NCBI GenBank assembly: GCA_016789485.1
Contig: JAEURE010000038.1
Span: 1 to 14,164, forward strand
Reading direction: 5' to 3'
Length of the DNA: 14,164 bases
Origin: Anaerolineales bacterium
Lineage (GTDB): Bacteria; Chloroflexota; Anaerolineae; Anaerolineales; Villigracilaceae
The notes below the pieces were generated by a model. It was not told the origin of the DNA. It did no database searches and saw only the letters and a list, made by a program, of their open reading frames with translations. Made by a program: the position numbers and the translations under genes. The stretch's first letter is position 1. Each line of letters starts with the position of its first letter. This document shows, in pieces, positions 1 to 7,238 of this stretch.

Positions 1-432
1 AATTCCCTTTTTATGCACTATGCCCAAAAACTGACGATCTCACGCTTGCAGCGTGACTTGTCCGACTCAACCGTTCGCCGCACGTTTGGCACAGCGTTGG
101 GTCACAGCTTGTTGGCGTGGAACAACTTCCAGCGCGGGTTGAAGCGTATTGTTCCCGATGAGGAAAAACTAACAGCGGAGTTGAACGCCCATTGGGAGGT
201 CGTCTCTGAAGGCGCACAGACCATCCTGCGGGCAGCAGGAAAATCCGACGCATATGAATCGCTCAAAGAGCAAACACGTGGGCGTGTTCTCACTGAAGCG
301 GACTACGAATCCTGGGTGGCGTCTGTTGATGTCAATAATGAGGTGCGCACTCAATTGATTTCGCTTTCGCCGATCTCGTATATTGGTCTGGCTGTGGAAC
401 TGGTAGATAGACTGCTTGCTGACGAAAAATAA
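1..432 (+). CDS. purB: Adenylosuccinate lyase, C-terminal part (5' end outside window)
   Basis: This is the last 143 residues of a PurB-type adenylosuccinate lyase, which releases fumarate from SAICAR and from adenylosuccinate in cytosolic purine synthesis. The reading frame is open from base 1, so the ATG at 13 is internal and not the start. The diagnostic stretch is SRLQRDLSDSTVRR followed by a GHSLLAW helix, as in the C-terminal region of the E. coli-like PurB branch. The segment NAHWEVVSEGAQTILR and the later YESLKEQTRG also fit that branch. The gene ends in TAA and converges on the minus-strand STAS gene with only 13 bp between them. That gap holds a T-run but no hairpin. The family assignment is confident; the catalytic serine loop lies in the missing upstream part. 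Confidence 0.93.
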   Translation, partial: NSLFMHYAQKLTISRLQRDLSDSTVRRTFGTALGHSLLAWNNFQRGLKRIVPDEEKLTAELNAHWEVVSEGAQTILRAAGKSDAYESLKEQTRGRVLTEADYESWVASVDVNNEVRTQLISLSPISYIGLAVELVDRLLADEK

Positions 433-445
433 TATTTTTTGAATT

Positions 446-844
446 CTAAAAAGATGCAACAGCCTTATTTATATCGTCGAGGACTTCGATGTAAGTTTCA
501 AACCCACTGAGTTCAAAAGCATCCTTGACCTGGGGCGAAAGATTGGCTACTTTGAGATATGGGGATTTATATGTGCCTGCCTTCATTCGAAGGCGAAGCT
601 CATCGTCATTAACATCCTTGTGAATGGCCCGTAATTTGTTGAATAGATTGTGTAAGGCGCGCAGTCCGGCACTGCTGATGTATGGAGCATCTTGCAGATC
701 AATAAGCAGGTGGCGCGCACCGTCTGCGATTAATTTCTCTGCAGCCGATTGAAAGGTTTGGTAGGTGGCTGAGTCTATCTCGCCTTTAATGTGGAGAATC
801 GTGACGGGAACACGTCCTTGCTCTGTGGTAACTTTGATATCCAT
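446..844 (-). CDS. STAS-domain protein (anti-sigma factor antagonist-like)
   Basis: This is a 132-residue single-domain STAS protein of the SpoIIAA/RsbV type. Such proteins bind anti-sigma kinases or act in partner-switching or stressosome-like signalling. Visible features are the first strand VTILHIKGEID (about residues 14-24), the central strand HLLIDLQD and the loop ISSAGLRAL at 56-64. Ser58 lines up with the serine that is phosphorylated in SpoIIAA, so the regulatory site appears intact. The protein is slightly longer than the usual ~110 residues because of an insertion around residues 70-95. An AAGGA-type ribosome site lies 5-6 nt before the ATG. It starts 19 bp after the EamA transporter gene on the same strand and is probably co-transcribed with it. 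No anti-sigma kinase or sigma factor gene is nearby, so the partner is unknown. Confidence 0.85.
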   Translation of the reverse strand: MDIKVTTEQGRVPVTILHIKGEIDSATYQTFQSAAEKLIADGARHLLIDLQDAPYISSAGLRALHNLFNKLRAIHKDVNDDELRLRMKAGTYKSPYLKVANLSPQVKDAFELSGFETYIEVLDDINKAVASF

Positions 845-863
845 AATAGTCCTTTTGGTTGAG

Positions 864-1757
864 TTAGGCGTTCGGCGCTTCCTGTTGATTTTGCCTGTGG
901 GATTGGTTTACGATATAAATGCCTGCCAGTGCGATTCCGCCGCCGATCCATTGGATCGTAGTGGGGATTTCGTTGAGCAAGGGGATTGCCAGAATGGCTG
1001 TCAAGATGGGCTGCCCGACCAGTGTCGGTGCGACAATGGAGGCGGGTAAATGACCCAGCGCGAAAGTGATGGCGAGGTACCCGATCATTTGCGAGACGAT
1101 TGCTGTTGCAAAGAAAATGATCCACGTTTGTGTTGAAAAGCCCGTGAAGCGGTTACCAAGCACGAGATTCATGACCAACATTCCGAAAGTAGCGCTGATA
1201 CCCACCAGCCATGTATACCGAAATGGATCAATGTGAACGCGTCCGCGCTGTGTGATGAGTTGGTAGGATGCATAAAAAATAGCAGCAGTGCTTGCCATCA
1301 AGTCACCAAGGCCTAATGTTGGGTGGGTTAGAAAATCGCTCCCCATCACAAGCGCTGCGCCCGTCAAAGCAAGCAGCAGCCCAGTCCAAAAAACGCCTTT
1401 TAATTTTTCACGAAAGATCAGAAAAGCTGCCAGCGCAACCCATAATGGTGCAGTATTGCCCAGCAAGGTTGCGTTCGCAGCGGTTGTATATTTTAGTGAT
1501 GAATTCCAAAATGCAAAGTCGAAGGCGGTGAATAGGCCTCCGATCAACGGGAAATATAGATACTTACGATCAATGGGGGGAAGCTGCCTTTGCTTGTTCA
1601 AGAAAAACGGAGTAAGCAAAAGTGTGGAAATGAACAAACGATAAAACCCGGTCATTGGGCCGGGCGCATCCGCCCAGCGGACAAACATGGCGGAAAGGCT
1701 CAATGCGGTAATGCCAACTGCCAGAGCAGCGTAAGGGAGAATTCGGCTGTGAGTCAT
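864..1757 (-). CDS. EamA/DMT-family transporter
   Basis: This is a 297-residue hydrophobic protein built from two similar halves of about five membrane segments each, the layout of EamA (drug/metabolite transporter, RhaT/YdcZ-like) proteins. Typical features are the N-terminal GITALSLSAMFVRWA helix, the motif NATLLGNTAPLWVALAAFLIFREKL closing the first half (about 94-119), and APTLVGQPILTAILAIPLLNE with GGGIALAGIYIV at the end of the second half. It probably exports or imports a small metabolite across the inner membrane; the substrate cannot be read from sequence. The ATG has no Shine-Dalgarno sequence but sits 8 nt behind a TACAAT box, so it may be read from a near-leaderless transcript. 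It lies 26 bp after the HAD gene and just before the STAS gene on the same strand. Confidence 0.9.
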   Translation of the reverse strand: MTHSRILPYAALAVGITALSLSAMFVRWADAPGPMTGFYRLFISTLLLTPFFLNKQRQLPPIDRKYLYFPLIGGLFTAFDFAFWNSSLKYTTAANATLLGNTAPLWVALAAFLIFREKLKGVFWTGLLLALTGAALVMGSDFLTHPTLGLGDLMASTAAIFYASYQLITQRGRVHIDPFRYTWLVGISATFGMLVMNLVLGNRFTGFSTQTWIIFFATAIVSQMIGYLAITFALGHLPASIVAPTLVGQPILTAILAIPLLNEIPTTIQWIGGGIALAGIYIVNQSHRQNQQEAPNA

Positions 1758-1765
1758 GGAGCAGA

Positions 1766-1771
1766 ATTGTA
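1766..1771 (-). promoter_or_regulatory. Possible -10 box (TACAAT) for a near-leaderless EamA transcript
   Basis: On the minus strand TACAAT stands 8 nt before the EamA start codon. No good -35 is seen at 16-18 bp spacing. The start codon lacks a ribosome site, which is what a transcript beginning at or next to the ATG would require. Confidence 0.4.
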
Positions 1772-1783
1772 CCGCGAGATGTT

Positions 1784-2527
1784 TTAGATGCGGGTGATGG
1801 AGATTCTTTCCAGGGTGGGTAAAAGCTCGGTAAGTTTGCGCAGGCTGAAATCTGGTTTGATGCGGCGCATGTCTTCATCCTGAAATTGCGCGCGGCGCGT
1901 GATCCAGATGGCTTTCATGCCCAGGTTTTTCGCGCCTTGAATGTCTGCTTCCAGGCTGTCACCAACCATCACCGCCTCGCTGGGAGAAATGTTCCATTGC
2001 GCGAGTGCGATCTCAAACGCGCGCGGATGCGGTTTGCGGTAAAAGCTGGCAGCGGATGTGAGCACAAAATCAAAAAGGGGACGGATGCCAAAATCTTCGA
2101 TGAGTTTTTGAACATCTGCATCATCGCCTGCATTCGAGAAAATGCCAAGTTGGTAGTTTTTGGATTTCAATAGTTGCAGGGTTTCAAGCGTGTCCTCTTC
2201 AAGCTGCCAATTGGATTGCGTGACAACATATAACGCATCCAATGCGGACCTGATGACTGATTCGGGAATTTCGGCATATCCCAACTCTTTGAGTAATTCG
2301 CTCAGAACAAAATGATAGGTTGTTTCCCGAAAATCTTTTTCACGCTGTTCGTAATATTCATGCAGGCGTTTGCGAAAGACCTTTGGTTTCAATTTGATGT
2401 TGTATTCACCTAATTTTTTGCCAAGCGCATCATCGGCTTTCTCCAAAATGGGGCGCCAATCTTCGCGCGCGCACATCAATGTGCCGCCCAGATCAAACAG
2501 GATGTGGCGAATGAGAGGATTATTCAT
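1784..2527 (-). CDS. HAD-superfamily hydrolase (haloacid dehalogenase-like phosphatase)
   Basis: This is a 247-residue HAD-type hydrolase with a helical C1-type cap between motifs I and II. Motif I is FDLGGTL with nucleophile Asp12. Motif II is Ser131 in GIFSNAG. Motif III is Lys165 in YRKPHPRAF. Motif IV is VGDSLEADIQGAK with Asp190 and Asp195. The second aspartate of the usual DxD motif is glycine (Gly14); FDLGGT variants are found in this superfamily, but the normal general acid/base is missing. It is likely a small-molecule phosphatase or related hydrolase in the cytosol; the substrate is not predictable. It has its own promoter 7 nt before the ATG and lies 67 bp after the CoA-transferase B gene, so it begins a separate or internal transcript that probably continues into EamA and STAS. 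Confidence 0.87.
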   Translation of the reverse strand: MNNPLIRHILFDLGGTLMCAREDWRPILEKADDALGKKLGEYNIKLKPKVFRKRLHEYYEQREKDFRETTYHFVLSELLKELGYAEIPESVIRSALDALYVVTQSNWQLEEDTLETLQLLKSKNYQLGIFSNAGDDADVQKLIEDFGIRPLFDFVLTSAASFYRKPHPRAFEIALAQWNISPSEAVMVGDSLEADIQGAKNLGMKAIWITRRAQFQDEDMRRIKPDFSLRKLTELLPTLERISITRI

Positions 2528-2534
2528 CTGTTTT

Positions 2535-2563
2535 GGTATACCCTCTCTTTCGATTTGCGTAAA
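2535..2563 (-). promoter_or_regulatory. Promoter of the HAD gene, leaderless type
   Basis: On the minus strand there is a -35 box TTTACG (2558-2563), exactly 17 bp of spacer, and a -10 box TATACC (2535-2540). Only 7 nt separate the -10 box from the ATG, which places the expected transcription start at the start codon itself. No Shine-Dalgarno sequence lies at normal distance, in line with a leaderless mRNA. Confidence 0.55.
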
Positions 2564-2594
2564 GGGAATTTCGCGGAATGCTATAGTATTGAAA

Positions 2595-3371
2595 CTATGC
2601 GGCGCTCTTCAAATAAATTCCCGTGGGGTCGAGTTCCTCATGCAAAATTTTCAATTCTTTTTTGGTGACAGGTTCAGTAATTTTTATTTGTTTGGCAACT
2701 TTTAGATTCCAGCCTGTGTTAGCTTTGGCTTCTTCCACGGTTTTTCCCGGGTGCAAAGCGGTGAGGATCATTTCGCCATTTTCATCTGGTTCCAGCATGC
2801 CGATATCTGTCACTACGCCAACCATGCCGCCGCCGCGCAGTCCTGCATTTTCACGATCACCTTTGCCGCCGATAAATCCAGCGGACGTCATGAATTCCAC
2901 TTTTTCAGGGAAGCGGCGCTTTTGATGCGGGGTCATAATGTAACAGCGGTTTGCCCATGCGGCTATTTCCTGTGAGCCGCCCGAGCCCGGCAGTCGGACT
3001 TTGGGATGCGCATAGTCACCGATCACCGATGCGTTGATATTGCCATATTTATCGATTTGCGCGCCGCCCATAAAGCCCACATCCACATTGCCGCGTTGAA
3101 GATAGTTGGCGAAAATATCGTACATGCTGACTACAGAAAGCGCTCCGCTGACAAGAGTGGGGTCACCAATGGAAAGGGGTAAGCGTTCAGGTTCGGCACC
3201 GATAACGCCTGCTTCATATATCATGACAAGGTTGGGGGCGTGTGTGCGTTTTGCGAGGTTGCAGGCAAGGTTGGGTTGTCCTACGCCAACAAAGACCACG
3301 TCACCGTCCTTGAGCAGGCGGGCGGCGTTGACGATCATTACTTCAGCGGAAGAATATTTAAGTTCGGGCAT
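2595..3371 (-). CDS. CoA-transferase subunit B (glutaconate CoA-transferase GctB-like)
   Basis: This 258-residue protein resembles subunit B of class I CoA-transferases of the glutaconate type, which move CoA between acyl-CoA and a carboxylic acid through a glutamyl-CoA thioester. Key features are the N-terminal VFVGVGQPNLACNLAKR, then YEAG with Glu53, which aligns with the catalytic glutamate (Glu54) of Acidaminococcus GctB. Further on come GGAQIDKYGNINASVIGDY and PKVRLPGSGGSQEIA (about 102-135), and HQKRRFPEKVEFMTS. Keeping Glu53 argues for a true transferase rather than an IpdB-like ring hydrolase, which lacks it. An AGGAG ribosome site precedes the ATG. It is the last gene of the operon, 12 bp after the alpha/beta hydrolase gene and separated by that gene from its partner subunit A. 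The exact acyl substrate is not predictable. Confidence 0.87.
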   Translation of the reverse strand: MPELKYSSAEVMIVNAARLLKDGDVVFVGVGQPNLACNLAKRTHAPNLVMIYEAGVIGAEPERLPLSIGDPTLVSGALSVVSMYDIFANYLQRGNVDVGFMGGAQIDKYGNINASVIGDYAHPKVRLPGSGGSQEIAAWANRCYIMTPHQKRRFPEKVEFMTSAGFIGGKGDRENAGLRGGGMVGVVTDIGMLEPDENGEMILTALHPGKTVEEAKANTGWNLKVAKQIKITEPVTKKELKILHEELDPTGIYLKSAA

Positions 3372-3383
3372 GATAACTCCTGG

Positions 3384-4241
3384 TTAGACGGTCTGCCGTC
3401 TACTATCTTCGGTCAAAAAATTGTTTAATATTTCAGCCACTTCCTTTGGGTATTCCAGCGGCAGGATGTGAGTGGCGTTTTTCATGGTAACAACTTGTAT
3501 CTTTGGATTCTTCTTTTTGACAAGTTGTTCTGCTTTTTCCAAAAAAGTATCTGTCTCTGCACCGCGGATAATGAGAGTGGGTACTTCGAGTTTTGGCAGT
3601 TCGCGCCACAGATCAAAGTCACGCAGGCCTGTTAGGTAGATGCGCGCTTCCCATTCGGGTGAGTAGACCAATTCATACGAGCCGTCTTTTTTTTGACGGG
3701 TGATGCCTTTGATGAAGATTCGCAAACTGTCATCGCTCATATAACGGAAGATGGGACGAGAGCGGTATCCGCGAAAGACGGTTTCAAGGTTGTCGAAGGT
3801 GCGGCGGCGTTTCTTTGTCCCAGCGATTAACGGATGAACTTTATCTCCAAGCCCCAGCGCGCGCAGGATATTCCATCCAGCCAAAAATGATGGAACAAAA
3901 AGCACAGGGTCCAGCAACACGAGGGCGCGAAATTTCTTCGGGTTGCGGATGGCAGCTCGCAGGGTGACAATGCCTCCGATGGAATGACCAACTCCGATAA
4001 CGGGACCCGCTTCACGGTCAGAAAGGAAGCGAAGCAGGTCATCTGAAAGCGGGTGCCAATCCTGAATATCGTTTGGGTTTGAATCATTCCACAAGGGGCG
4101 GAGCTTCATCCCAAAGACATGATATTGTTTTTGTAAATGTTCAAAGAGCGGTTTGTAACATTCAGGCGGATAGCCGTTGGCGTGAAGAAAGTGAAGCGGT
4201 GTGCCATTGCCGCTGTAATCAAATTGTGGAATGTTGTTCAC
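3384..4241 (-). CDS. Alpha/beta-fold hydrolase embedded between CoA-transferase subunits
   Basis: This is a 285-residue alpha/beta hydrolase. The oxyanion segment is HFLHANGYP (about 17-25). The nucleophile elbow is GHSIGG with Ser87. The acid is probably Asp231 in RGAETDTF, and the base is His258 in NATHILPLEYP. The complete triad suggests an active serine esterase, thioesterase or similar enzyme; there is no visible signal peptide, so it is probably cytosolic. The start is GTG at 4239-4241, 7 nt after the subunit A stop, with only a distant GGAAG upstream, so translation may be coupled to subunit A. It is followed after 12 bp by CoA-transferase subunit B. Its position inside the CoA-transferase operon suggests it acts on the same acyl-CoA or ester metabolite; that role is inference. 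Confidence 0.85.
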   Translation of the reverse strand: MNNIPQFDYSGNGTPLHFLHANGYPPECYKPLFEHLQKQYHVFGMKLRPLWNDSNPNDIQDWHPLSDDLLRFLSDREAGPVIGVGHSIGGIVTLRAAIRNPKKFRALVLLDPVLFVPSFLAGWNILRALGLGDKVHPLIAGTKKRRRTFDNLETVFRGYRSRPIFRYMSDDSLRIFIKGITRQKKDGSYELVYSPEWEARIYLTGLRDFDLWRELPKLEVPTLIIRGAETDTFLEKAEQLVKKKNPKIQVVTMKNATHILPLEYPKEVAEILNNFLTEDSRRQTV

Positions 4242-4248
4242 GCGGCTA

Positions 4249-5151
4249 CTAATAACTTCCGTAATTGATCTTCTCGCTGTAGCGGGCTTTCACCTTCAAA
4301 CGCTTTTGGGTTTTCTTACCAAGCTTTTTCCAATACGCGTTGCGATCTTTTACGCCATACACCCATTCGTCGAGATATTTTTTAACGCTTTCAGGTGACT
4401 CGCTGATCTTATCCCACGCGAGATAGAACTCGTTATCGCGGTCGTAATATCCCTGTGAATAGGATGGGTGACTCGCGAACGGAACATGACACACGGCGCT
4501 GACGACAATGCCTGGGATCATCGTGCGGTTCGGGTCGGACCTGATAACTGATTCGTCCACGATTTCTTCTGCCGTGAGGATGACTTTTTTCGCGGCGAAG
4601 GCGGCTTCCTTCTGTTCGCCGATGATGCCCCACAAATGAGCATTGCCGTTCTTGTCCGCACGCTGTACGTGGACAATGGCTACATCAGGATTTAATGCAG
4701 GTACAACGATCACATCCTTGCCGCCGTACGGGTCAGGGATGCGTTTGATGAGCGGATTGGCTTGTTCGAGGCTGGTTGCGCCCGTTTGGTTCATAGGCAG
4801 GAAAGGCAAACCAGACGCGCCGGCTTGTAAGCGGGTGATCATGCCGAAGTGGGAATATTCCTCCCATTCCAGTTCACCTTTTTCGATCGCCGAACGGACA
4901 ATTCGCAGCGAACCCACTCCAGGATTGCCCATGTAGGAAAAGATGACTTTTTTAACGCAACCCGCGGCTACCATTTGATCGTAGATCAAGTCTGGTGTGG
5001 CGCGGGCGAGGGTGAGGTTTTTCCTGCCCTGACGGATGATCTCGTGTCCCGCTGCAAATGGGATGAGGTGTGTGAACCCCGCCGCGTAGACGATGTCTCC
5101 ATCGTGCACAAATTCAGAAACTGCTTTTTTAAGTGAAATTAGTTTAGGCAT
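4249..5151 (-). CDS. CoA-transferase subunit A (glutaconate CoA-transferase GctA-like)
   Basis: This 300-residue protein matches the GctA-type subunit of class I CoA-transferases. It opens with MPKLISLKKAVSEFVHDGD, as the family does. It then has the FTHLIPFAAGHEIIRQG segment, GLPFLPM, DVAIVHVQRADKNGNAHLWG and ILTAEEIVDESVIRSDPNRT. Its C-terminal part, ending in EWVYGVKDRNAYWKKLG, resembles Acidaminococcus GctA. Together with subunit B it should form an alpha/beta transferase. The start at 5149-5151 is chosen from the family N-terminus; an upstream in-frame start at 5190 would add 13 lysine-rich residues inside the preceding gene. The chosen ATG follows the small membrane gene's stop by one base and has an A-rich upstream region without a good ribosome site, suggesting translational coupling. 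Confidence 0.87.
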   Translation of the reverse strand: MPKLISLKKAVSEFVHDGDIVYAAGFTHLIPFAAGHEIIRQGRKNLTLARATPDLIYDQMVAAGCVKKVIFSYMGNPGVGSLRIVRSAIEKGELEWEEYSHFGMITRLQAGASGLPFLPMNQTGATSLEQANPLIKRIPDPYGGKDVIVVPALNPDVAIVHVQRADKNGNAHLWGIIGEQKEAAFAAKKVILTAEEIVDESVIRSDPNRTMIPGIVVSAVCHVPFASHPSYSQGYYDRDNEFYLAWDKISESPESVKKYLDEWVYGVKDRNAYWKKLGKKTQKRLKVKARYSEKINYGSY

Positions 5152-5152
5152 A

Positions 5153-5407
5153 TTATTTTTTTTCTTTTTTTCTGTTCCCAGCATTCTCACGCAATTTTCT
5201 TAGGTACTCAAACCGCCCGGCAGGCGGGGGCGGCGCTTTCTTTCGGCGAAATCCCCAGCCAACGCCGAAGAGCAGCATGGCGATGAATAGATAGTCAAAG
5301 TCCACTTGGTCAGCGATATCTGAAGTGACAAAAAGGACAAAAGCGCCCAGTCCCATCACTATAAAAAATGTTCCCACCCGAACAATTAAGGGATCTTCAT
5401 TCTCCAT
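5153..5407 (-). CDS. Small two-helix membrane protein, function unknown
   Basis: I do not recognise this 84-residue protein. It has two hydrophobic segments, about residues 8-28 (IVRVGTFFIVMGLGAFVLFV) and 37-53 (FDYLFIAMLLFGVGWGF). A cytosolic-looking tail follows, with RRKK, a PPPP run and a lysine-rich end. A short acidic N-terminus (MENEDP) precedes the first helix, so both termini are probably cytosolic. It ends one base before the CoA-transferase A start and is the first gene of that operon. The start codon stands 6 nt behind an extended -10 box and has no Shine-Dalgarno sequence, so it is probably read from a leaderless mRNA. That makes it the promoter-proximal gene of the CoA-transferase operon; it may be a membrane anchor or just a linked small protein. 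Confidence 0.7.
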   Translation of the reverse strand: MENEDPLIVRVGTFFIVMGLGAFVLFVTSDIADQVDFDYLFIAMLLFGVGWGFRRKKAPPPPAGRFEYLRKLRENAGNRKKEKK

Positions 5408-5413
5408 GTTGTA

Positions 5414-5422
5414 ATTTTACCA
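5414..5422 (-). promoter_or_regulatory. Extended -10 promoter of the CoA-transferase operon, leaderless type
   Basis: On the minus strand TGGTAAAAT (a TGn extension plus TAAAAT) lies 6 nt before the ATG of the 84-residue protein. The -35 region is an A-run with no clear match. The spacing puts the transcription start at the ATG. Confidence 0.5.
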
Positions 5423-5444
5423 AAAGCCGCGGGTACTTTTTTCA

Positions 5445-5479
5445 GATAGAAATGCCCCTTCCTTCTGAAGAAAGGGGCA
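5445..5479 (-). terminator. Intrinsic terminator of the aldehyde dehydrogenase gene
   Basis: Arms TGCCCCTT (5453-5460) and AAGGGGCA (5472-5479) form an 8-bp stem. It continues after one mismatch as CTT/AAG around a 3-nt loop. Read on the minus strand the hairpin is followed by TTTCTAT. It sits 15 bp past the aldehyde dehydrogenase stop codon and before the next minus-strand promoter. Confidence 0.75.
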
Positions 5480-5494
5480 CTGTCGTTTCGTGGT

Positions 5495-7069
5495 TTATTT
5501 GATTAGAGTCCGAATCTGTTCATGCATGTACAGCGGGACGTAGTAATGACCGCCAGCGTTCTTGCCGCTGGAGCCTGAACCTTTCCAGCCGCCAAAGGGC
5601 TGGAAGCCAGGCCATGCGCCTGTGGTTGCACCCTGCGGACGGTTGGCGTAGGTCACGCCAGCTTCGATCTTGTCGAAGAACCAGTCGGTCTCTTCGGGAG
5701 AGCCGTAGAAGCCAGCAGTGAGGCCGTAGTCCACGTTGTTGGCAATTGTCATGGCTTCATCGAGGCTGCTGACTTTGCCGATCGTGGTGATGGGCAGGAA
5801 CATTTCATGTTTCCACAAACGATGGCTGAAGGGCAAATCGGTGACGAAGGTATTCTCGCAGTAATAGCCTTTGTCGAACATGCCGCCAGTTTTGACGTTG
5901 CCACCGATCAGGAAATTGCCGCCGCCCTGATTGATCTCTTCACAGAAATTCTTGAAGTCATTGTAGGAAGATTTGTTAACAACAGGTCCATTGTAGGTGT
6001 TACGATCGGTCGGGTCGCCAAGGACAAGTTTCCCTGCTGCATCTTTCAGGCGGGTGATCAACTCATCGTAGACAGAATCCTCTACGATTACGCGAGAAGC
6101 GGCGGAGCACTTCTGTCCCTGCAAGCCAAACGCCGAGCGGATGATGCCGATGGTGGCGCGTTCCAGATCCGCATTCTTTGAAACGATGACGGGATTCTTT
6201 CCTCCGAGCTCCAGGATCATCGGGCGCACATAATTTCGGTTGCCGAAATCCCGATACATTTTCATGCCGACATCGAAGGAACCTGTAAAGGTGACGCCGT
6301 CCACTTCAGGAGAATCAACGAGAGCCTGCCCAAGAGTGGAGCCAGGACCCGTGACAAAGTTCACCACGCCGTCGGGAAGGCCCGCATCACGGAAGCAATC
6401 GATCAACAAGCGCACGATCCATGCAGTATCGGTAGCGGGTTTCACTACAATCGTATTTCCAGCAACCAGGGCGGCGCCCATCGGACCGCCTGTCAGGGCA
6501 TGTGGGAAGTTGAACGGGGAAACGATCAGCCACACGCCGTACGGACGCAGCACTGAGACGTTGCGGGCTTCATAACCAACCAAAGGGTCTTTGCCCATTT
6601 CAACGACATATCCGTTGTTCTTTTCCATCTGATAGCAGGAATAATAAATTAGGTCGGCTGTCTCCTGCACATCGCCCAACGACTCCATTCGATTCTTGCC
6701 AACCTCGAGGGCCATTGCCGCGCCCAGATCAAAAATACGTTCTTCAATTAATGAAGCGGCTTTGCGCAGCAGTTCAACGCGTTTTTGCCAGGGAGTATGG
6801 CTCCACATTGGGAAAGCCGCTCGCGCGGCAGACATGGCTTCCTGTGCGTGTTTTGCATTGCCCTTCTGCATTTTCGCCAGCACCCATTCGGTGTTGACGG
6901 GAGAATGATCGTCAAACTTCTCGTCGGCTTTCACTTCCTTGCCATTGATCAACATGGTGTAATCCTGTCCCATATTGCTCTTGATTTTTTCCACGGCTTT
7001 ATCAAAGCCAACGTGCAATTCTTCGGGCGGGTTAAACATGGTTGCATATGTAAGTTTAAAATCTGCCAT
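5495..7069 (-). CDS. L-glutamate gamma-semialdehyde (P5C) dehydrogenase-like aldehyde dehydrogenase
   Basis: This 524-residue NAD(P)-dependent aldehyde dehydrogenase is most like delta-1-pyrroline-5-carboxylate dehydrogenases (RocA/PruA), which oxidise glutamate semialdehyde to glutamate in proline breakdown. Visible sites are the oxyanion Asn187 in SPFNFP, cofactor-binding Lys210 in VVKPA, FTGS at 261-264, general base Glu287 in LELGGKNP, and nucleophile Cys321 in GQKCSAASR, where GQKCSA is the hallmark of the P5C branch. The C-terminal part has QPFGGWKGSGSSGKNAGG. The length fits the family. A GGAGG ribosome site lies 5 nt before the ATG. It is a single-gene unit with its own promoter and terminator. 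No proline dehydrogenase gene is visible nearby. Other semialdehyde substrates remain possible. Confidence 0.87.
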   Translation of the reverse strand: MADFKLTYATMFNPPEELHVGFDKAVEKIKSNMGQDYTMLINGKEVKADEKFDDHSPVNTEWVLAKMQKGNAKHAQEAMSAARAAFPMWSHTPWQKRVELLRKAASLIEERIFDLGAAMALEVGKNRMESLGDVQETADLIYYSCYQMEKNNGYVVEMGKDPLVGYEARNVSVLRPYGVWLIVSPFNFPHALTGGPMGAALVAGNTIVVKPATDTAWIVRLLIDCFRDAGLPDGVVNFVTGPGSTLGQALVDSPEVDGVTFTGSFDVGMKMYRDFGNRNYVRPMILELGGKNPVIVSKNADLERATIGIIRSAFGLQGQKCSAASRVIVEDSVYDELITRLKDAAGKLVLGDPTDRNTYNGPVVNKSSYNDFKNFCEEINQGGGNFLIGGNVKTGGMFDKGYYCENTFVTDLPFSHRLWKHEMFLPITTIGKVSSLDEAMTIANNVDYGLTAGFYGSPEETDWFFDKIEAGVTYANRPQGATTGAWPGFQPFGGWKGSGSSGKNAGGHYYVPLYMHEQIRTLIK

Positions 7070-7110
7070 AGGAGCCTCCAGTTAAGGTAGTTGTTTGTGG
7101 AACTAAATGG

Positions 7111-7139
7111 AGTATAGCGTAGGATTTCACCCGAGTCAA
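7111..7139 (-). promoter_or_regulatory. Promoter of the P5C dehydrogenase-like gene
   Basis: On the minus strand a -35 box TTGACT (7134-7139), a 17-bp spacer and a -10 box TATACT (7111-7116) each match the sigma-70 consensus at 5 of 6 positions. The predicted start near 7104 gives a leader of about 35 nt carrying the GGAGG ribosome site. Confidence 0.75.
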
Positions 7140-7182
7140 AGTTAAGCCCGGGTTTTCAAGGATATAAGAATTTGCTGAGATT

Positions 7183-7212
7183 TTGTAAGAAGATGGGAAA
7201 GCGGGCTATCAT
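7183..7212 (+). promoter_or_regulatory. Promoter of the thioredoxin-like selenoprotein gene
   Basis: A -35 box TTGTAA (7183-7188), an 18-bp spacer and a -10 box TATCAT (7207-7212) lie upstream of the gene. The predicted start near 7219 gives a short leader that still contains the AGGAG site at 7227-7231. This agrees with translation starting at 7239 rather than at the ATG at 7221. Confidence 0.55.
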
Positions 7213-7238
7213 TAATCATTATGAATAGGAGAAAACCG

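Noticed and set aside
433..445. T-run between purB and the STAS gene as a terminator
   Set aside because: No GC-rich hairpin precedes the T-run.
2580..2600. Short hairpin (ATAGT/ACTAT) overlapping the CoA-transferase B stop codon, possible terminator
   Set aside because: Only 5 AT-rich pairs plus a bulge and no T-run follow on the minus strand; too weak to call.
7221..7238. Upstream ATG at 7221 as start of the selenoprotein gene
   Set aside because: The AGGAG at 7227-7231 lies inside that extension and stands 7 nt before the ATG at 7239, which also gives a proper signal peptide.
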